Of a DNA stretch of 64,000 nt, positions 1 to 9,988 are shown piece after piece. The number at the start of each line of letters is the position of its first letter. Position 1 is the first letter of the stretch. This stretch comes from Ziziphus jujuba. Lineage: Eukaryota; Streptophyta; Magnoliopsida; Rosales; Rhamnaceae. Made by a program: the position numbers and the translations under genes. Below the pieces are notes generated by a model. The model was given only the letters and a program-made list of their open reading frames with translations, made no database searches and was not told where the DNA came from. The stretch is from positions 8,990,001 to 9,054,000 of the forward strand of contig NC_083382.1 of NCBI RefSeq assembly GCF_031755915.1, in the 5' to 3' direction.

Positions 1-78
1 TTTATGGATGGTGGATCTTCCCATTCTTCATTGAGAAGTTTCATAGAAACAGTGATAGAAAGTTTGCCTTCCATTTGA
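1..78 (+). CDS. C-terminal end of a UDP-glycosyltransferase (partial, cut by window edge)
   Basis: The first 25 codons are open in frame 1 and end at TGA (76-78). They read MDGGSSHSSLRSFIETVIES, then LPSI and stop. This closely matches the last residues of the full-length UGT at 5241-6707, which end MDGGSSYSSLNDFIKTLMDG. It is therefore the extreme C-terminus of a family 1 (UGT71-like) glycosyltransferase whose body lies left of the window. Nothing visible says whether the upstream part is intact, so it could be a pseudogene. It is the first of four UGT71-related pieces in the leftmost 7 kb. Confidence 0.8.
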   Translation, partial: FMDGGSSHSSLRSFIETVIESLPSI

Positions 79-1335
79 AAGCTATTTATTTATTTATTTT
101 TGCTTCCTCGAGTAATTTATAATAAATATGTTTTATGTACTTTTCTAAGGTTTAAACATTTAATAGTGTGACGTACATACGTTGTGTGCCATAAATTTCC
201 TCCGTACGGAATCTATACCAGTAACTATAACTTTACACGTAATGAATACCGTTTTTCTTTTTTCTTTTTTCTTTTTTCTTTTTTTTCTTTTTTTTTTCCA
301 AGTAATATATTATATATTTCATGTAATTTTCTAGAGTTGCATATTCAAAAAGAAATAGTGGTCAAATTAATATTTATAGTAGTTTTTAACACTTGTAGTG
401 TAAGTGTGAGTGTGTGACATACGTTGTGTCACGTAAATTTCTTCACTGCGGAATCTTATCAATGCTAGTAACTATAATTTTTTGTGCCATAAAAAGAGTA
501 CTACCCTGAGCCCTAATATGTGCAATTTTTTTTTCTCAAAGAAACTTCATAATATTAAGGGGTGAAATAAAAGATTTGATCAATTTTTTTTTTTTAATTT
601 TTCTCGAAACAAAGATATGATAAAATGTTGTTTCAAATTTGTTTGAATTTAAATATTTAAAAATTTACAGTATAACTGTGGATGCACTTAACAGCTGTAA
701 AAAGTTTCTTTTTTTTTTTCCTCAATAAATTTTATTTTGTTAAAAATGATAATATTCCATTTATACCTTAACTTTGAAATAAACACCAAAATATCCCTTA
801 AGTTTTACATAAATCATTTACATCCCCTTATGGCAATTTAAATTACTTTTATACCTTCAGCAAAATTAAATTATCTTTAAAACTTTATTTTTCTTTTTCT
901 TTTAGTCATAACTAATTTGAATACTTTAAAGTTTTTTTTTTATATATTTTTTAATTAAATTTATTTAAAGTTATGAAAATTTTTCTTTTTTTTTTTTAAA
1001 AAAGAAAACTATATGTTAATTTTAATTATATAAAATTTTTAAGTAATTTATATTTGACAAATGTATTTATTTAAATACAATTACAAATATTAATTAATAT
1101 AATTTTCAAGTCTTCATGTTAATTTTTGCAAAATCATCAATAAAAATCCATTTTTGCCCGAAAAAGAGAAAAAAAAAATAAAACATTTAGAGGTAACTTA
1201 ATTTTACTAAAGATATAAAAATAATTTAGAATTGCCACCATGGTTGTGGGTGATTTGATGAAAATTTGAGTGGTAATGTTTTTATTTTTATTTCAATCTT
1301 CAGGATGTAAATGAAATATATTTTATTAAAAATAT
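79..1335. other. AT-rich intergenic DNA, no gene seen
   Basis: This stretch holds long T and A tracts and simple repeats. No reading frame resembles a protein family and no RNA gene was recognised. The short open frame near 184-417 is low-complexity translation of a pyrimidine tract and is not supported. Confidence 0.6.
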
Positions 1336-1960
1336 ATATTATATTAAATAATTTACAATAATTTTATTTCTGACTCATAAATAATAAAAACAATAATAAT
1401 AATAATAATAATAATAATTTATTTTATTATGTCTTCAAAGATATACCAATAGGTATTAAAACAGTATGGGGCAAAATTTAAATAATCAAACAACAAAAAA
1501 CATGTGAAAATGCAAGTTTAAGATAGAAAACAAATCAGCTCCTATTGAAGATCAGAAAGTGAATATCTCAGTCTCCAAAGGAGCTAAAAATGCATTAATC
1601 GAAGAGAGAAGCTTCAAGAAACCCAATAAAAACCATACATATAACACCTGAGCTCATTCCTGGAGAAGATGAGCTAAATATATTTAAACCCAATCAAAGC
1701 GATGCGTTTCAAACAACTGTTTCTGACAATGATACCATTAATGAAAACGACGACGTTCCACCAAAAGTAAAATGATAAAAATAAAATAAAATAAAATAAA
1801 CGAATCACACAACTATTCAAATTGATATTTGGAGCTACGGTCACAAACAGTGAAACACGACGAAAGACGAAGGACGTTGTATTGCTCCAGTTGTCTTCAC
1901 CCTTCGTTTAAAGAAGGGACCGACGAAATTAACCATGAAATTAATCTATTCAAAATTGTT
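1336..1960 (+). repeat. Duplicated copy of UGT 5' flanking DNA
   Basis: The segment around 1340-1480 (AATAATTT.CAATAATTTT, then a 'TTATGTCTTCAAAGA.ATACCAA' stretch) matches 4850-4975. The segment around 1905-1945 (AAAGAAGGGACCGACGAAATTA) matches 5045-5070. Both matching partners lie just upstream of the full-length UGT, so this looks like the promoter region of a lost UGT copy. Between them, about 1500-1760, is a gene-like stretch of more balanced base composition that I cannot identify; one frame there reads TPELIPGEDELNIFKPN. Confidence 0.5.
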
Positions 1961-2132
1961 TTCCACGAAATGCTTTGCCAAATATGAAAAAGATCAAGGA
2001 CTCGATATCATTGTCTAATAAAATATATAATCATTAGTGTCACACATTGATCATCACGTGCATAATTTTTATTCAAAATTAGTATTTCTTGTTTGTAGCT
2101 AATTAATTGTTTTCCACGAACATTAAGCTATA

Positions 2133-2258
2133 GTCGGTGCAGGTTGTCTTCGCCTTCTATTCCATCTCCAAAGGCTTCATGATGAGGAAAAGGTGGACCC
2201 GACCCAGTTCAAGAATGACCCAACTGCTGAGCTGGTTGTCACAGGCTTCGTTAACCGG
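2133..2258 (+). pseudogene. UGT71-like internal fragment
   Basis: About 126 bp closely match the full-length UGT at about 5692-5815. The UGT frame is open across the whole fragment, reading GAGCLRLLFHLQRLHDEEKV and then DPTQFKNDPTAELVVTGF. The full-length gene has GAGFLSLLFHLLQLHDEENV at the same place. Neither the N-terminal domain before it nor the UDP-sugar binding half after it is present. Right after the fragment the DNA resembles the sequence at 4435-4500, so the breakpoint belongs to the same set of local duplications. It is a relic with no coding capacity of its own. Confidence 0.8.
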
Positions 2259-2557
2259 ATATGATGTTGAGTATCATAACTTTTCATTCTCGTCATGTTT
2301 CTTGAATCCCAAACAATATTGAACTATTATTTAATAGAGATATTAACATGATAGGTCCTTGTATTATATCTTTTTTGATAAGTTAGTCCTTAACTTATTT
2401 TTTCGACAAATCAATCTTTAAATTTTCATTTCCGTATCACCATTAATCCTTTTATACATTTTTATTTATTTTTAATGTTAAAATAACACGTGAATTGCAT
2501 GTGATTAATTTTTTTTAGGGTTTTCTTATGTTTTTACATGCACATGGTTTTTAATTA

Positions 2558-2668
2558 TAAAAAAATTAAATTTCTCATCAAACATAATTTTATTTTATTT
2601 TATTTCGTTCACATAAAAAAAGTAAAAGGAAATTCCTGCAAAGCCAGGACATCAGTTATGAATAGTTT
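2558..2668 (+). repeat. Dispersed duplicate, copy 1 (partner 4312-4425)
   Basis: This segment starts AAATTTCTCATCAAACA and contains a 'GTAAAAGGAAAT.CC.GCAAAGCCA' block, and it recurs about 1.75 kb downstream at 4312-4425. Both copies lie next to UGT fragments. That supports local duplication of a whole UGT unit followed by deletion. Confidence 0.7.
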
Positions 2669-3390
2669 ACACATGGTGTTACTTAAGATATTTGCTCTTT
2701 TTTTTTCTTTTTTTGTTTTTTTTTTTTTTGGTTAATGGTCTATTCATATGGAATTATTAAAAGACGTTAGTTTATTACTTGGGATGAAAGTTTTGAAGCT
2801 GCTGCTGGGATGGGAGTTTTGAAGGTTTTATCAAGCATAAATTGAGTGCTTTACTTGTATTTTTTTCAAGCATTAATTTTGACAAAAATAATTTGTTTTC
2901 TACTTTTCAAATAATATATATATATATATATTTATGCATATAACTTACTATAACCTATTATATATCTATGGTGCCCCTATAATTATGGGGTTCTATACAA
3001 TCTCACATCTTAGACGCCTTTAGATCGGTTCTGCTTTAAGATTTGTTGTATTCCAAGATTTACACATGATATTAATTAAGATATTTGCTGTTTTTTTATT
3101 CTTTTTTTTTTTTTTTGGTTAATGTGGAATTATTAAAAGACGTTAGTTTATAAGCTGGGATGGAAGTTTTTAAAGTGTTTTGGGATGGGAGTTTTGAAGG
3201 TATTTTCAAGCATAAATTAAGTGCTTTACTTGTATTTTTTTTCAAGCATTAATTTTGACAAAAATTATTTTTTTTCTAGAAAACTTTTTAAACATATATA
3301 ACCTATTATCTATCTATGGTGCCCCTATAATTATTGGATTCTATACAATCACACATCTTATACGCTCTCAAGGTCGATTCTAGGTCGATT
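2665..3390 (+). repeat. Two-copy tandem duplication, unit about 370 bp
   Basis: Unit 1 (about 2665-3035) and unit 2 (about 3058-3390) share the same blocks in order. These are a TTAAGATATTTGCT stretch followed by a T-run, 'GGAATTATTAAAAGACGTTAG', 'GGGATGGGAGTTTTGAAGGT', 'AGTGCTTTACTTGTATTTTT' and 'ATGGTGCCCCTATAATTAT'. They differ by scattered substitutions and small indels, so the duplication is not recent. No coding content was seen. Confidence 0.8.
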
Positions 3391-3791
3391 CTGCTTTTAA
3401 TCTACAACCACTTATTTTATCTATGAACAACCTTTTTTCCATCTACCACCTTTTGTGTTTTTTATCATCATGTCTATACATCTACCATATCTACCATGCA
3501 TTTAATCTAGAATCATTTATTTTATCTACCAACATTTTTTTTTTTAATCTTCCACCATTTTTTTTTCATCTGCCAAAATAACTATTATATTTTATTTTTT
3601 CCTCCATACTATCATAATATATACCATTTTTTTTCCTCTAACAATTCTTCTCCATATACACAATTTTTAATTTCTCTCCATGCATTAATTAGGTTTTCCA
3701 TTGCATGGGCTATAAGTTAAAAAACGTTGAAGGAAGGAAAGAAAAGTTGCAAGAAAACACTGGGAAGGAAACGGCCGCCGCCCCCGGGCGC

Positions 3792-3818
3792 GGGGGGGGG
3801 GGGGGGGGGGGGGGGGGG
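3792..3818 (+). repeat. 27-base G homopolymer
   Basis: An uninterrupted run of 27 G follows a GC-rich stretch (GGCCGCCGCCCCCGGGCGC) and precedes an A-rich run. It is extreme against the AT-rich surroundings. It could form a G-quadruplex or could be a sequencing or assembly artefact. The apparent glycine-rich reading frames across it are by-products of the homopolymer. Confidence 0.9.
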
Positions 3819-4311
3819 ATGTGGAGAGGAAAAAAAAAAAAAAAAACAAAACAAAAGAGGGTGGGAGAGGCTACCAAGTTTAAGCTGGATCTCATTTCTT
3901 TTATTAATTTTAACTATTAAAATAATTAAAAATTAAAAATTAGAAATTCTATTATTTAATGATTTGGACCTCATAAAATTTATTGTAACGGGGTTCATTG
4001 TCAAAAAATGTCAATCGCATTTTTATGCCACTTTAATATTAAAAATACAATTATTATTTTATACAATGTGTTATTGAAACTTTAAAATACATAACTATGC
4101 TATTTTTTTAACATTTCAATAAGAAAAGGCAATGTTACTAAAGAAGCTTTTAATTACCTGTACAAGAAATGATGAATAACTAGTCATAAAAAAACTATAT
4201 ATTTTTTTTTTAGAAAGATAATTATATTTTTATTTTGGTTAAAACTTAAAAATAATAATAAGTTAAAAAGATGTTATCCCTAACAATTTAAAGAAAATTA
4301 TAAGAAATTAC

Positions 4312-4425
4312 TAAATTTCTCATCAAACAGAATTTTATTTTACTTTATTTCCTTCATAAAAAAAAAAGGTAAAAGGAAATGCCAGCAAAGCCATGACAGC
4401 AGTTGTGAATAGTTTTGACATCGTT
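4312..4425 (+). repeat. Dispersed duplicate, copy 2 (partner 2558-2668)
   Basis: This is the second copy of the ~110-bp segment at 2558-2668. It is followed at 4430-4510 by sequence that matches 2270-2335 (CATAACTTTTCATTCT, then a CCAAA..A.ATTGAACTA block). The block order is rearranged between the two places. Confidence 0.7.
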
Positions 4426-4599
4426 GCCAACGAAAGTGCTGTCAATAACTTTTCATTCTTAATTTTCTGTTGCTTGAGTCCCAAAGACCATTGAACTACT
4501 ACTATATATAATATAAACAGTATATACATTCAATGATATAAAATCCAATATATATATATATATAATCCAAACCCAACAAACTTCGCCAAAAAAAAAAAA

Positions 4600-4698
4600 A
4601 AAAGAAGAAGAAGAAGAAAGTTGAGCTCATCTCCATCCCCTCGCCTGGTATTGGTCATCTTGTCTCCACAGTAGAGATGGCAAAGCTCCTCGTGGCCT
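4600..4698 (+). pseudogene. UGT71-like N-terminal fragment, start codon lost, premature stop
   Basis: Downstream of a long A-run the frame reads [20 protein letters not shown] and then [10 protein letters not shown] followed by TAG (4696-4698). This is the classic start of a UGT71-type enzyme, including the [11 protein letters not shown] segment with the catalytic His. The full-length neighbour begins CCGCCAAAAAAAATGAAGAA. Here the equivalent is CGCC followed by A-run and GAA/GAG repeats with no ATG, so the initiator appears lost in A-run expansion. After the stop the sequence turns into non-coding AT-rich DNA resembling UGT flank. It keeps the catalytic His that the full-length gene has lost. 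Confidence 0.85.
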
Positions 4699-4849
4699 AG
4701 GTACGAATTTACTAAGATTGTGAACGAAATATGTATTTTTAATAATTATTTTATAATTATAGTATAAAAATAATAAAAATTAAATATTCAAATTAAAATT
4801 TACTACAAAATTAAAGCTTTATGACATTAAAAATAATATATTATATCAA

Positions 4850-5075
4850 ATGATTTTCAATAATTTTGTTTATGATTCATAAAATTAAAACAAAAAAATA
4901 ATTAATTTATTCTCTTATGTCTGCAAAGAAATACCAAGTATTAAAACAATATTAAAGAGAATTTAAATAATGAACGAAATTATTATATCTAAGAAAATTT
5001 ATGTCTCCAAAAACAAGTGGAAGCTTTTTGTGGTGATAAAAACTTCAAGGAGGGGACCTACGAAATTATTATAAC
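4850..5075 (+). repeat. UGT upstream flank, second copy of the block at 1336-1960
   Basis: This is the partner of the duplicated flank described at 1336-1960. It lies directly upstream of the intact UGT and so probably includes the original promoter-distal sequence of that gene. Confidence 0.5.
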
Positions 5076-5130
5076 CCTTGATTTTCAAAATTGATTTTCA
5101 TTAGAGATTTCCTTAAAAGTTGTGCACAGC

Positions 5131-5137
5131 TATATAC
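5131..5137 (+). promoter_or_regulatory. TATA box candidate for the UGT gene
   Basis: TATATAC in the context GCACAGCTATATACATTTAAACC lies about 105 bp before the UGT start codon. A similar TATATACATT motif precedes the UGT N-terminal fragment, at about 4520-4530. That supports shared promoter descent. Confidence 0.5.
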
Positions 5138-5240
5138 ATTTAAACCACCATTCGAGTAGCTCCCCCCCCTCCCCACAACAACAACCAAAAAAAAAAAAAA
5201 AAGCTTAAGCAGAAAAACCTCACTTAGTCCGCCAAAAAAA

Positions 5241-6707
5241 ATGAAGAAAGCCGAGTTAGTTTTCATAGCTTACCCTGGTAGTGGTTGCATTGTCTCCACC
5301 GTGGGAATTGCAAAATACCTCCTTACCCAACATGAACATCTTTTCGCTACGGTGCTCGTCATGAAACTACCTTTTCACTCCACTTACGACGTCGTAACCT
5401 ACACTCAGTCCCTTTCTTCTTCTTCTTCTTCGATCTCAAAGCGTATCAACTTCATCGATCTCCCACAAGAAAATACATATGCAGATTCAATTGCTGCAGA
5501 CTTCCTCAGACAATTCTTGGAGGACCAAAAACTCCATGTCAAAAATGCTGTTGCCAAACTTATGGATTCCAGAAGAAGTACCTGTTCTGATGATTCGCCT
5601 CGGCTCACCGGATTCGTCGTCGACGTGCTATGCACCACTATGATTGACGTCGCGGATGAGTTTGGGATTCCTTCCTACGTGTTCTTGACGTCCGGTGCAG
5701 GTTTTCTTAGCCTTTTATTCCATCTCCTACAGCTTCATGACGAGGAAAACGTGGACCCCACCCAATTCAAGAATGACCCGACCGCTGAGCTGGTTGTCCC
5801 GGGTTTTCTTAACCGGGTTCCCGCGCGTGTCTTGCCGGGTGTCATGCTCGACAAAGATCTAGCACCGACCATGATGGGTTACGCTAGGAAGATTAGAGGA
5901 TCTAAGGGTATAATGGTAAATACGTTCATGGAGTTGGAATCTTGTGCCATCCGTTCTCTGTCTGATGATGATGCCAAATTCCCTCCTGTGTATCCTGTGG
6001 GACCCATATTGAATCTGAACGCTCATCCCAACATCATAGGGTCTGATATCACCAAATGGCTTGATGATCAGCCTCCTTCATCTGTTGTGTTCTTGTGCTT
6101 CGGGACCATAGGAAGCTTCAGTAGGGATCAGGTTAAAGAGATCGCGATTGCACTCGAAAATAGTGGGGTCAGATTCGTATGGTCCTTGAGAAAGCCCCCA
6201 TCGAAGATGGCTTTTGCAATGCCAGGCAATTATGCAGATCTAGAGGAAATCCTACCAAAAGAGTTTCTCGATCGAACGGCAGAAATAGGGAGGATCATCG
6301 GCTGGGCCCCACAGGTAGATATTCTTTCTCATCAAGCGGTGGGAGGTTTTGTATCACATTGTGGATGGAATTCAACGTTGAAGAGTTTATGGTTTGGTGT
6401 GCCTATTGCCACGTTGCCGCTCAAATCTGAGCAACAGTTAAATGCGTTTGAGTTAGTGAAAGAGTTGGGATTGGGTGTGGAGATTAAGATTGATCATAGG
6501 GGTTGCTTTTATGGTGGGAACGAGCATTCAATTGTGAGTGCCAAAGAGATTGAGTTGGGTATAAAGAGAGTTATGGAGGTTGATAGTGATACGAGGAAAC
6601 GGGTTAAGGAAATGAGCGAGAAAAGTAGAAGAGCTCTGATGGATGGTGGGTCCTCTTATTCTTCGTTGAACGATTTCATCAAAACCTTGATGGACGGTTT
6701 GCCTTGA
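5241..6707 (+). CDS. UDP-glycosyltransferase, UGT71-like, full length with altered key residues
   Basis: This is an intronless 488-codon frame of normal length for plant family 1 UGTs, which move glucose from UDP-glucose to small acceptors in the cytosol. The N-terminal acceptor domain starts MKKAELVFIAYPGSG. Later motifs are RINFIDLPQ, FVVDVLCTTMIDVADEFGIP (keeping the catalytic-dyad Asp), GIMVNTFMELES and PPVYPVGPI. The 44-residue PSPG box runs from W355 to Q398 (WAPQVDILSHQAVGGFVSHC onward), with Q358, H373, G375, W376, N377, S378, E397 and Q398 present. Two departures matter. The catalytic His of the PGxGH motif is Cys16 (TGC, 5286-5288). The invariant Glu at PSPG position 27, which contacts the ribose of UDP, is Lys381 (AAG, 6381-6383). 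PSPG position 38, normally Trp, is Leu. The frame is otherwise intact, so this may be a pseudoenzyme, a changed enzyme or a young pseudogene. The family call is from UGT71-like wording such as LVSTV, RI.FI.LPQ and VYPVGPILNL. Confidence 0.95.
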   Translation: MKKAELVFIAYPGSGCIVSTVGIAKYLLTQHEHLFATVLVMKLPFHSTYDVVTYTQSLSSSSSSISKRINFIDLPQENTYADSIAADFLRQFLEDQKLHVKNAVAKLMDSRRSTCSDDSPRLTGFVVDVLCTTMIDVADEFGIPSYVFLTSGAGFLSLLFHLLQLHDEENVDPTQFKNDPTAELVVPGFLNRVPARVLPGVMLDKDLAPTMMGYARKIRGSKGIMVNTFMELESCAIRSLSDDDAKFPPVYPVGPILNLNAHPNIIGSDITKWLDDQPPSSVVFLCFGTIGSFSRDQVKEIAIALENSGVRFVWSLRKPPSKMAFAMPGNYADLEEILPKEFLDRTAEIGRIIGWAPQVDILSHQAVGGFVSHCGWNSTLKSLWFGVPIATLPLKSEQQLNAFELVKELGLGVEIKIDHRGCFYGGNEHSIVSAKEIELGIKRVMEVDSDTRKRVKEMSEKSRRALMDGGSSYSSLNDFIKTLMDGLP

Positions 6708-7265
6708 ACCGCTTAGAGCTAGTAGGTGGGCCACTAGTTATATTGCTTTTATGATTGGAGAAGAAAGAGTTTGACCAAGTCAAATATGTTATTTTACACT
6801 TCGAGTGGGACGTCATGAGCCATGTTTTTTGTATGAGATGAGCCATCAACTTCTAATTGAGTCAAATCTTGCAAGTCATGTGTATTTTTAATTTGTTTCC
6901 GAAGGATTCCTACTACTTCTAATTGTAATAGGAATCGCAATTTACCAAAAAAATGTGGGTAATTTTTTTTTTTTTTTTCTTTTTCCTTAGATCAGGGTTA
7001 AGGTGGGATGGGGGAATATAGTGCCCGTTCCATGTGCCGTGCCCCACTCCAATTATATATATATATATATATATATATAATAAAAAATATTATTATTATT
7101 ATTTATTTATTATAATTTATAGACAAATTCTCTGTTTGATTTTTTAAATGCTTGTTTTACCTTTAAATCTTAACTGTTCTTTTCAATTTAATTTAATCTA
7201 ATGGTTGTTATAAATATCATATCATGATTTTTACATGACCATTAAAATGGTTTCATGAAGAGGTT
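6708..7265. other. UGT 3' flank with AT microsatellite, no gene
   Basis: This contains the presumed 3' UTR, a T-run near 6965-6980 and an (AT)n/(TTA)n tract at about 7045-7110. No coding sequence was recognised. Confidence 0.6.
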
Positions 7266-7269
7266 GCCG

Positions 7270-7612
7270 AAATCAGCAATTGGGATGTTTGAAACCCAAT
7301 AAAGCAGCAGCAGTGGTTATCAACTTTTGGGTCTGGTGGATTTGGAAATTTTGCACAAGATTTTTACAGCTCGTTCAAAATGGTTCAACATCCCTTCTTC
7401 TATCTATTGTCATAGATCTAGGGGTTTCATACATGGATTTCCAAAATATAATTTCATCAGCGAATTTCTTGCTTTGTGAATGTTATTGGAATTCTCGTCC
7501 TTTCTGTGGCCTGAAGAAAGTTTCCTGCTTTGGAAAGGCCCCATGGACCTCCTATGGAGCTGCCAGAATTGGTGATAATGTGTACAATATTTGGGTTGGC
7601 AATTGCCATTAA
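7270..7612 (+). pseudogene. Unidentified gene-like fragment
   Basis: Base composition is more even here than in the flanks. Frames carry protein-like words such as NWDV, FGSGGFGNFAQDFYSS and GPPMELPELVIMC followed by TIFGLAIAI, but in different frames and with stops between. It looks like a decayed gene or transposon fragment. I do not recognise the family and assign no function. It ends where a candidate small transposon begins. Confidence 0.3.
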
Positions 7613-7614
7613 CA

Positions 7615-8014
7615 GGGTGTTTGGTAAAAGAGAAAATATTGAAAGAAACAGATTTTTGACAATTTGTTTTTTGGAATTTAATTTTCAGAGAATGTGTTTC
7701 TATGAAATTTTTTTTATAGTGTTTGATTAATTATAGAAGAAGATAAAATTTATAAATAAGTAAATAAATTTATACATTAAAATTAAAGGATAAAATTATA
7801 TTTAAAAAAATATGTAAATATAATTTCTCGGAGAATTTAAAAATGAAATCTTTTTGTAATGATTCACTTTTCCTTTTATTTTTCCACATTGTGAGATTTA
7901 TTTTTTGTTGGAACCTACAAATTTCTCCTTTTAAAAACTATCCAAAGAAGAAAAAATTTTACTTTCCTATAAAATTTTAGATTTCTACTAATTCTACCAT
8001 TACCTAAACATCCC
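7615..8014. mobile_element. Candidate MITE with short imperfect terminal inverted repeats
   Basis: The left end reads GGGTGTTTGGTAAAAG. The right end, reverse-complemented, reads GGGATGTTTAGGTAATGG. The ~400-bp AT-rich interior has no coding sequence. GGGTGTTTGG-type ends are common in plant hAT-like MITEs. I could not find a clean target-site duplication, so the boundaries are approximate. Confidence 0.4.
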
Positions 8015-8980
8015 ATAAAAAAATTTACTTGTTGAGAATTGACAACTGAGTGGGATTGGGTGCTATTTCTGTATGAAAGCTTTGCAAGTCAAGAAATTTG
8101 TTTTAGTAGAGATTGTGAAACTGAACAAGAATGATCATAAGAGAATTAAGCATTTTTGGTTGGAGGTTTGTACCCAATAGTGTTGGACAAAATTTCTTCT
8201 AGTCCAATAGTACTTTGTTTCCAAAGGATTGAGATCCACAAAAATATTTGATTTAGAGAAAAGAGATACTTTGATCTATAGTTCCTCCAATGATACTTTC
8301 TTGTGTGTTAAAACGGCTATGGGTGCTTATCTTGTCTCTGTTGATTTCGTTAAGACGAATATACAAAAGCTAAAATAAAGAAAAAACAAAAATAACAATA
8401 AAAGTAAAAGAAGTCACGCGTATTGCATAAGGGTTTTAGTGGCCATAAGAAATCATGTGCCATTAATTGATGTGACATCTAAAATGAGCATAAGAATAAA
8501 TGAATTTTAAAAGAGTGGTTGAAATTTAAAAGTAAGCATAAACAAGTATTTAAAAAATCAAGCGGAGATCGTCCCGTTGTCATCCCTAAAAATTGAGGCT
8601 TATATTTCCTTTAATTTAGAAATAGCTTATATGCCAATTGTTTATTGGTTTCTGGAGTTTCTCAATGTTTAGATTTCTATTTTTATCCAACTAGTGATAG
8701 AATCCTATATCATTTAAAAAATGGTTACTTTTTATGCTTAGTTTATATCTTCTCTTTAATTGCCACATTTTTTTTTTTAAATAAAGTAATATTATATCAT
8801 TGGTTTTACAAGAACCCGAACATGTAAGTAGGACAAAAGATCATAATCCATCAGTTGTTTGCATTTAGTCATGTAAGTTAGCTTGCGTAATAGTAAGCCA
8901 AAGAGTGAGAAAGTGAAAAGACAATTCCAATGATTTATTAGTGGAATAATTGTGTCAATATCTGTTGAGTTTGAGTGAGT
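8015..8980. other. AT-rich intergenic DNA, no gene seen
   Basis: No reading frame or RNA gene here can be supported. The short open frame at 8645-8827 is hydrophobic low-complexity sequence without family resemblance. Confidence 0.5.
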
Positions 8981-8982
8981 GA

Positions 8983-9482
8983 GCTGTGAGAGTTTGCAGT
9001 TGCCTCTTATGCTTCATCGTCTTCTTCTCCTCCGCTTTATTATTCTCGTTCAAAATACTTACTTTTTAAGATGAGGTGAGTTCTATCATTAAAATCTTCA
9101 TCCAGTTTATAATGGTTCAATCACAAGATTGCAACCTATATATAGTATACTGTCCAAATAGAATTGTATATTTTATTGAATTTCTCCTCCGCTTTATTAT
9201 TCTCGTTCAAAATAATTACTTTTTAAGATGAGGTGAGTTCTATCATTAAAATCTTCATCCAGTTTATAATTGTTCAATCACAAGATTGTAACCTATATAT
9301 AGTAGTTCATTGAATCAAGAACCATAATAGGCAATTGTATAGTTCATTGAATCAAGAAGCATAATAGGCAACTGCAAACTCTCTCACATAATAAGATGAA
9401 GAAGATAAGATGAAGCAGATTCAGAACGAGAATCATTAAAAGAAGATAATGATGGAGGAGAAGAAGACGATAAAGCGGAGCT
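8983..9482. repeat. Fold-back element containing an internal tandem duplication
   Basis: The left arm has TGTGAGAGTTTGCAGTTGCC near 8985 and CTTCTTCTCCTCCGCTTTAT near 9022. The right arm carries the complements: GGCAACTGCAAACTCTCTCA near 9367 and GGAGAAGAAGACGATAAAGC near 9455. Inside, a ~120-bp block starting CTCCTCCGCTTTATTATTCT occurs twice in direct orientation, at about 9028-9147 and 9184-9303, with a few differences. A further short direct repeat (ATTGAATCAAGAA.CATAAT) occurs at about 9310-9365. The nesting suggests a fold-back or MITE-like element that has undergone internal duplication. Confidence 0.6.
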
Positions 9483-9988
9483 TAGTGTAGAGGTACAAGA
9501 CAAAATATGCCCACACTTGAAAGGTCAAGGGTTGGGCACGTATTAAATCTGTTAAAGTATCTTGACAGAATACCAACGTTGCAAAATTTTAGTAAATTTC
9601 GGGTGTCAAATATTAGAAAAAATTATTTAGAGTGGAATACGCAATTTATGCCACTACAATAATTAAGACGATTAAAATGATTAATCATTTCAAGATTTAT
9701 TTATTTTTTTGAACTCATTTTAACATTCGCGTAAGCTTAAATCTCTTAAACGAAAAAGAAAAACACAAGACCATAAACGTAAATGTCAAGAAATGTGCTA
9801 AAGAGTGTTGTTACTTCAATTACATAACTAGAAATTGTAAAGATTGAGGAATGAGAATTCTTCCGTCTATTCAAAATGCATAGATATGCTAAGAAGTCAG
9901 AAAATAAGAACACCATATATCAAAAGAATTAATGGCTCTTTGATAATCTCAGACCTTTATTTTACTTTTTAAAAAAAAAAAAAAAAAA
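9483..9988. other. Intergenic DNA and 3' flank of the ankyrin gene, no gene seen
   Basis: Nothing recognisable beyond an A-run (about 9970-9988) just downstream of the ankyrin gene's stop codon. Confidence 0.5.

Noticed and set aside
3705..3936. Glycine- and proline-rich open frames across the G run
   Set aside because: They are translations of homopolymers; no family resemblance and no flanking gene structure.
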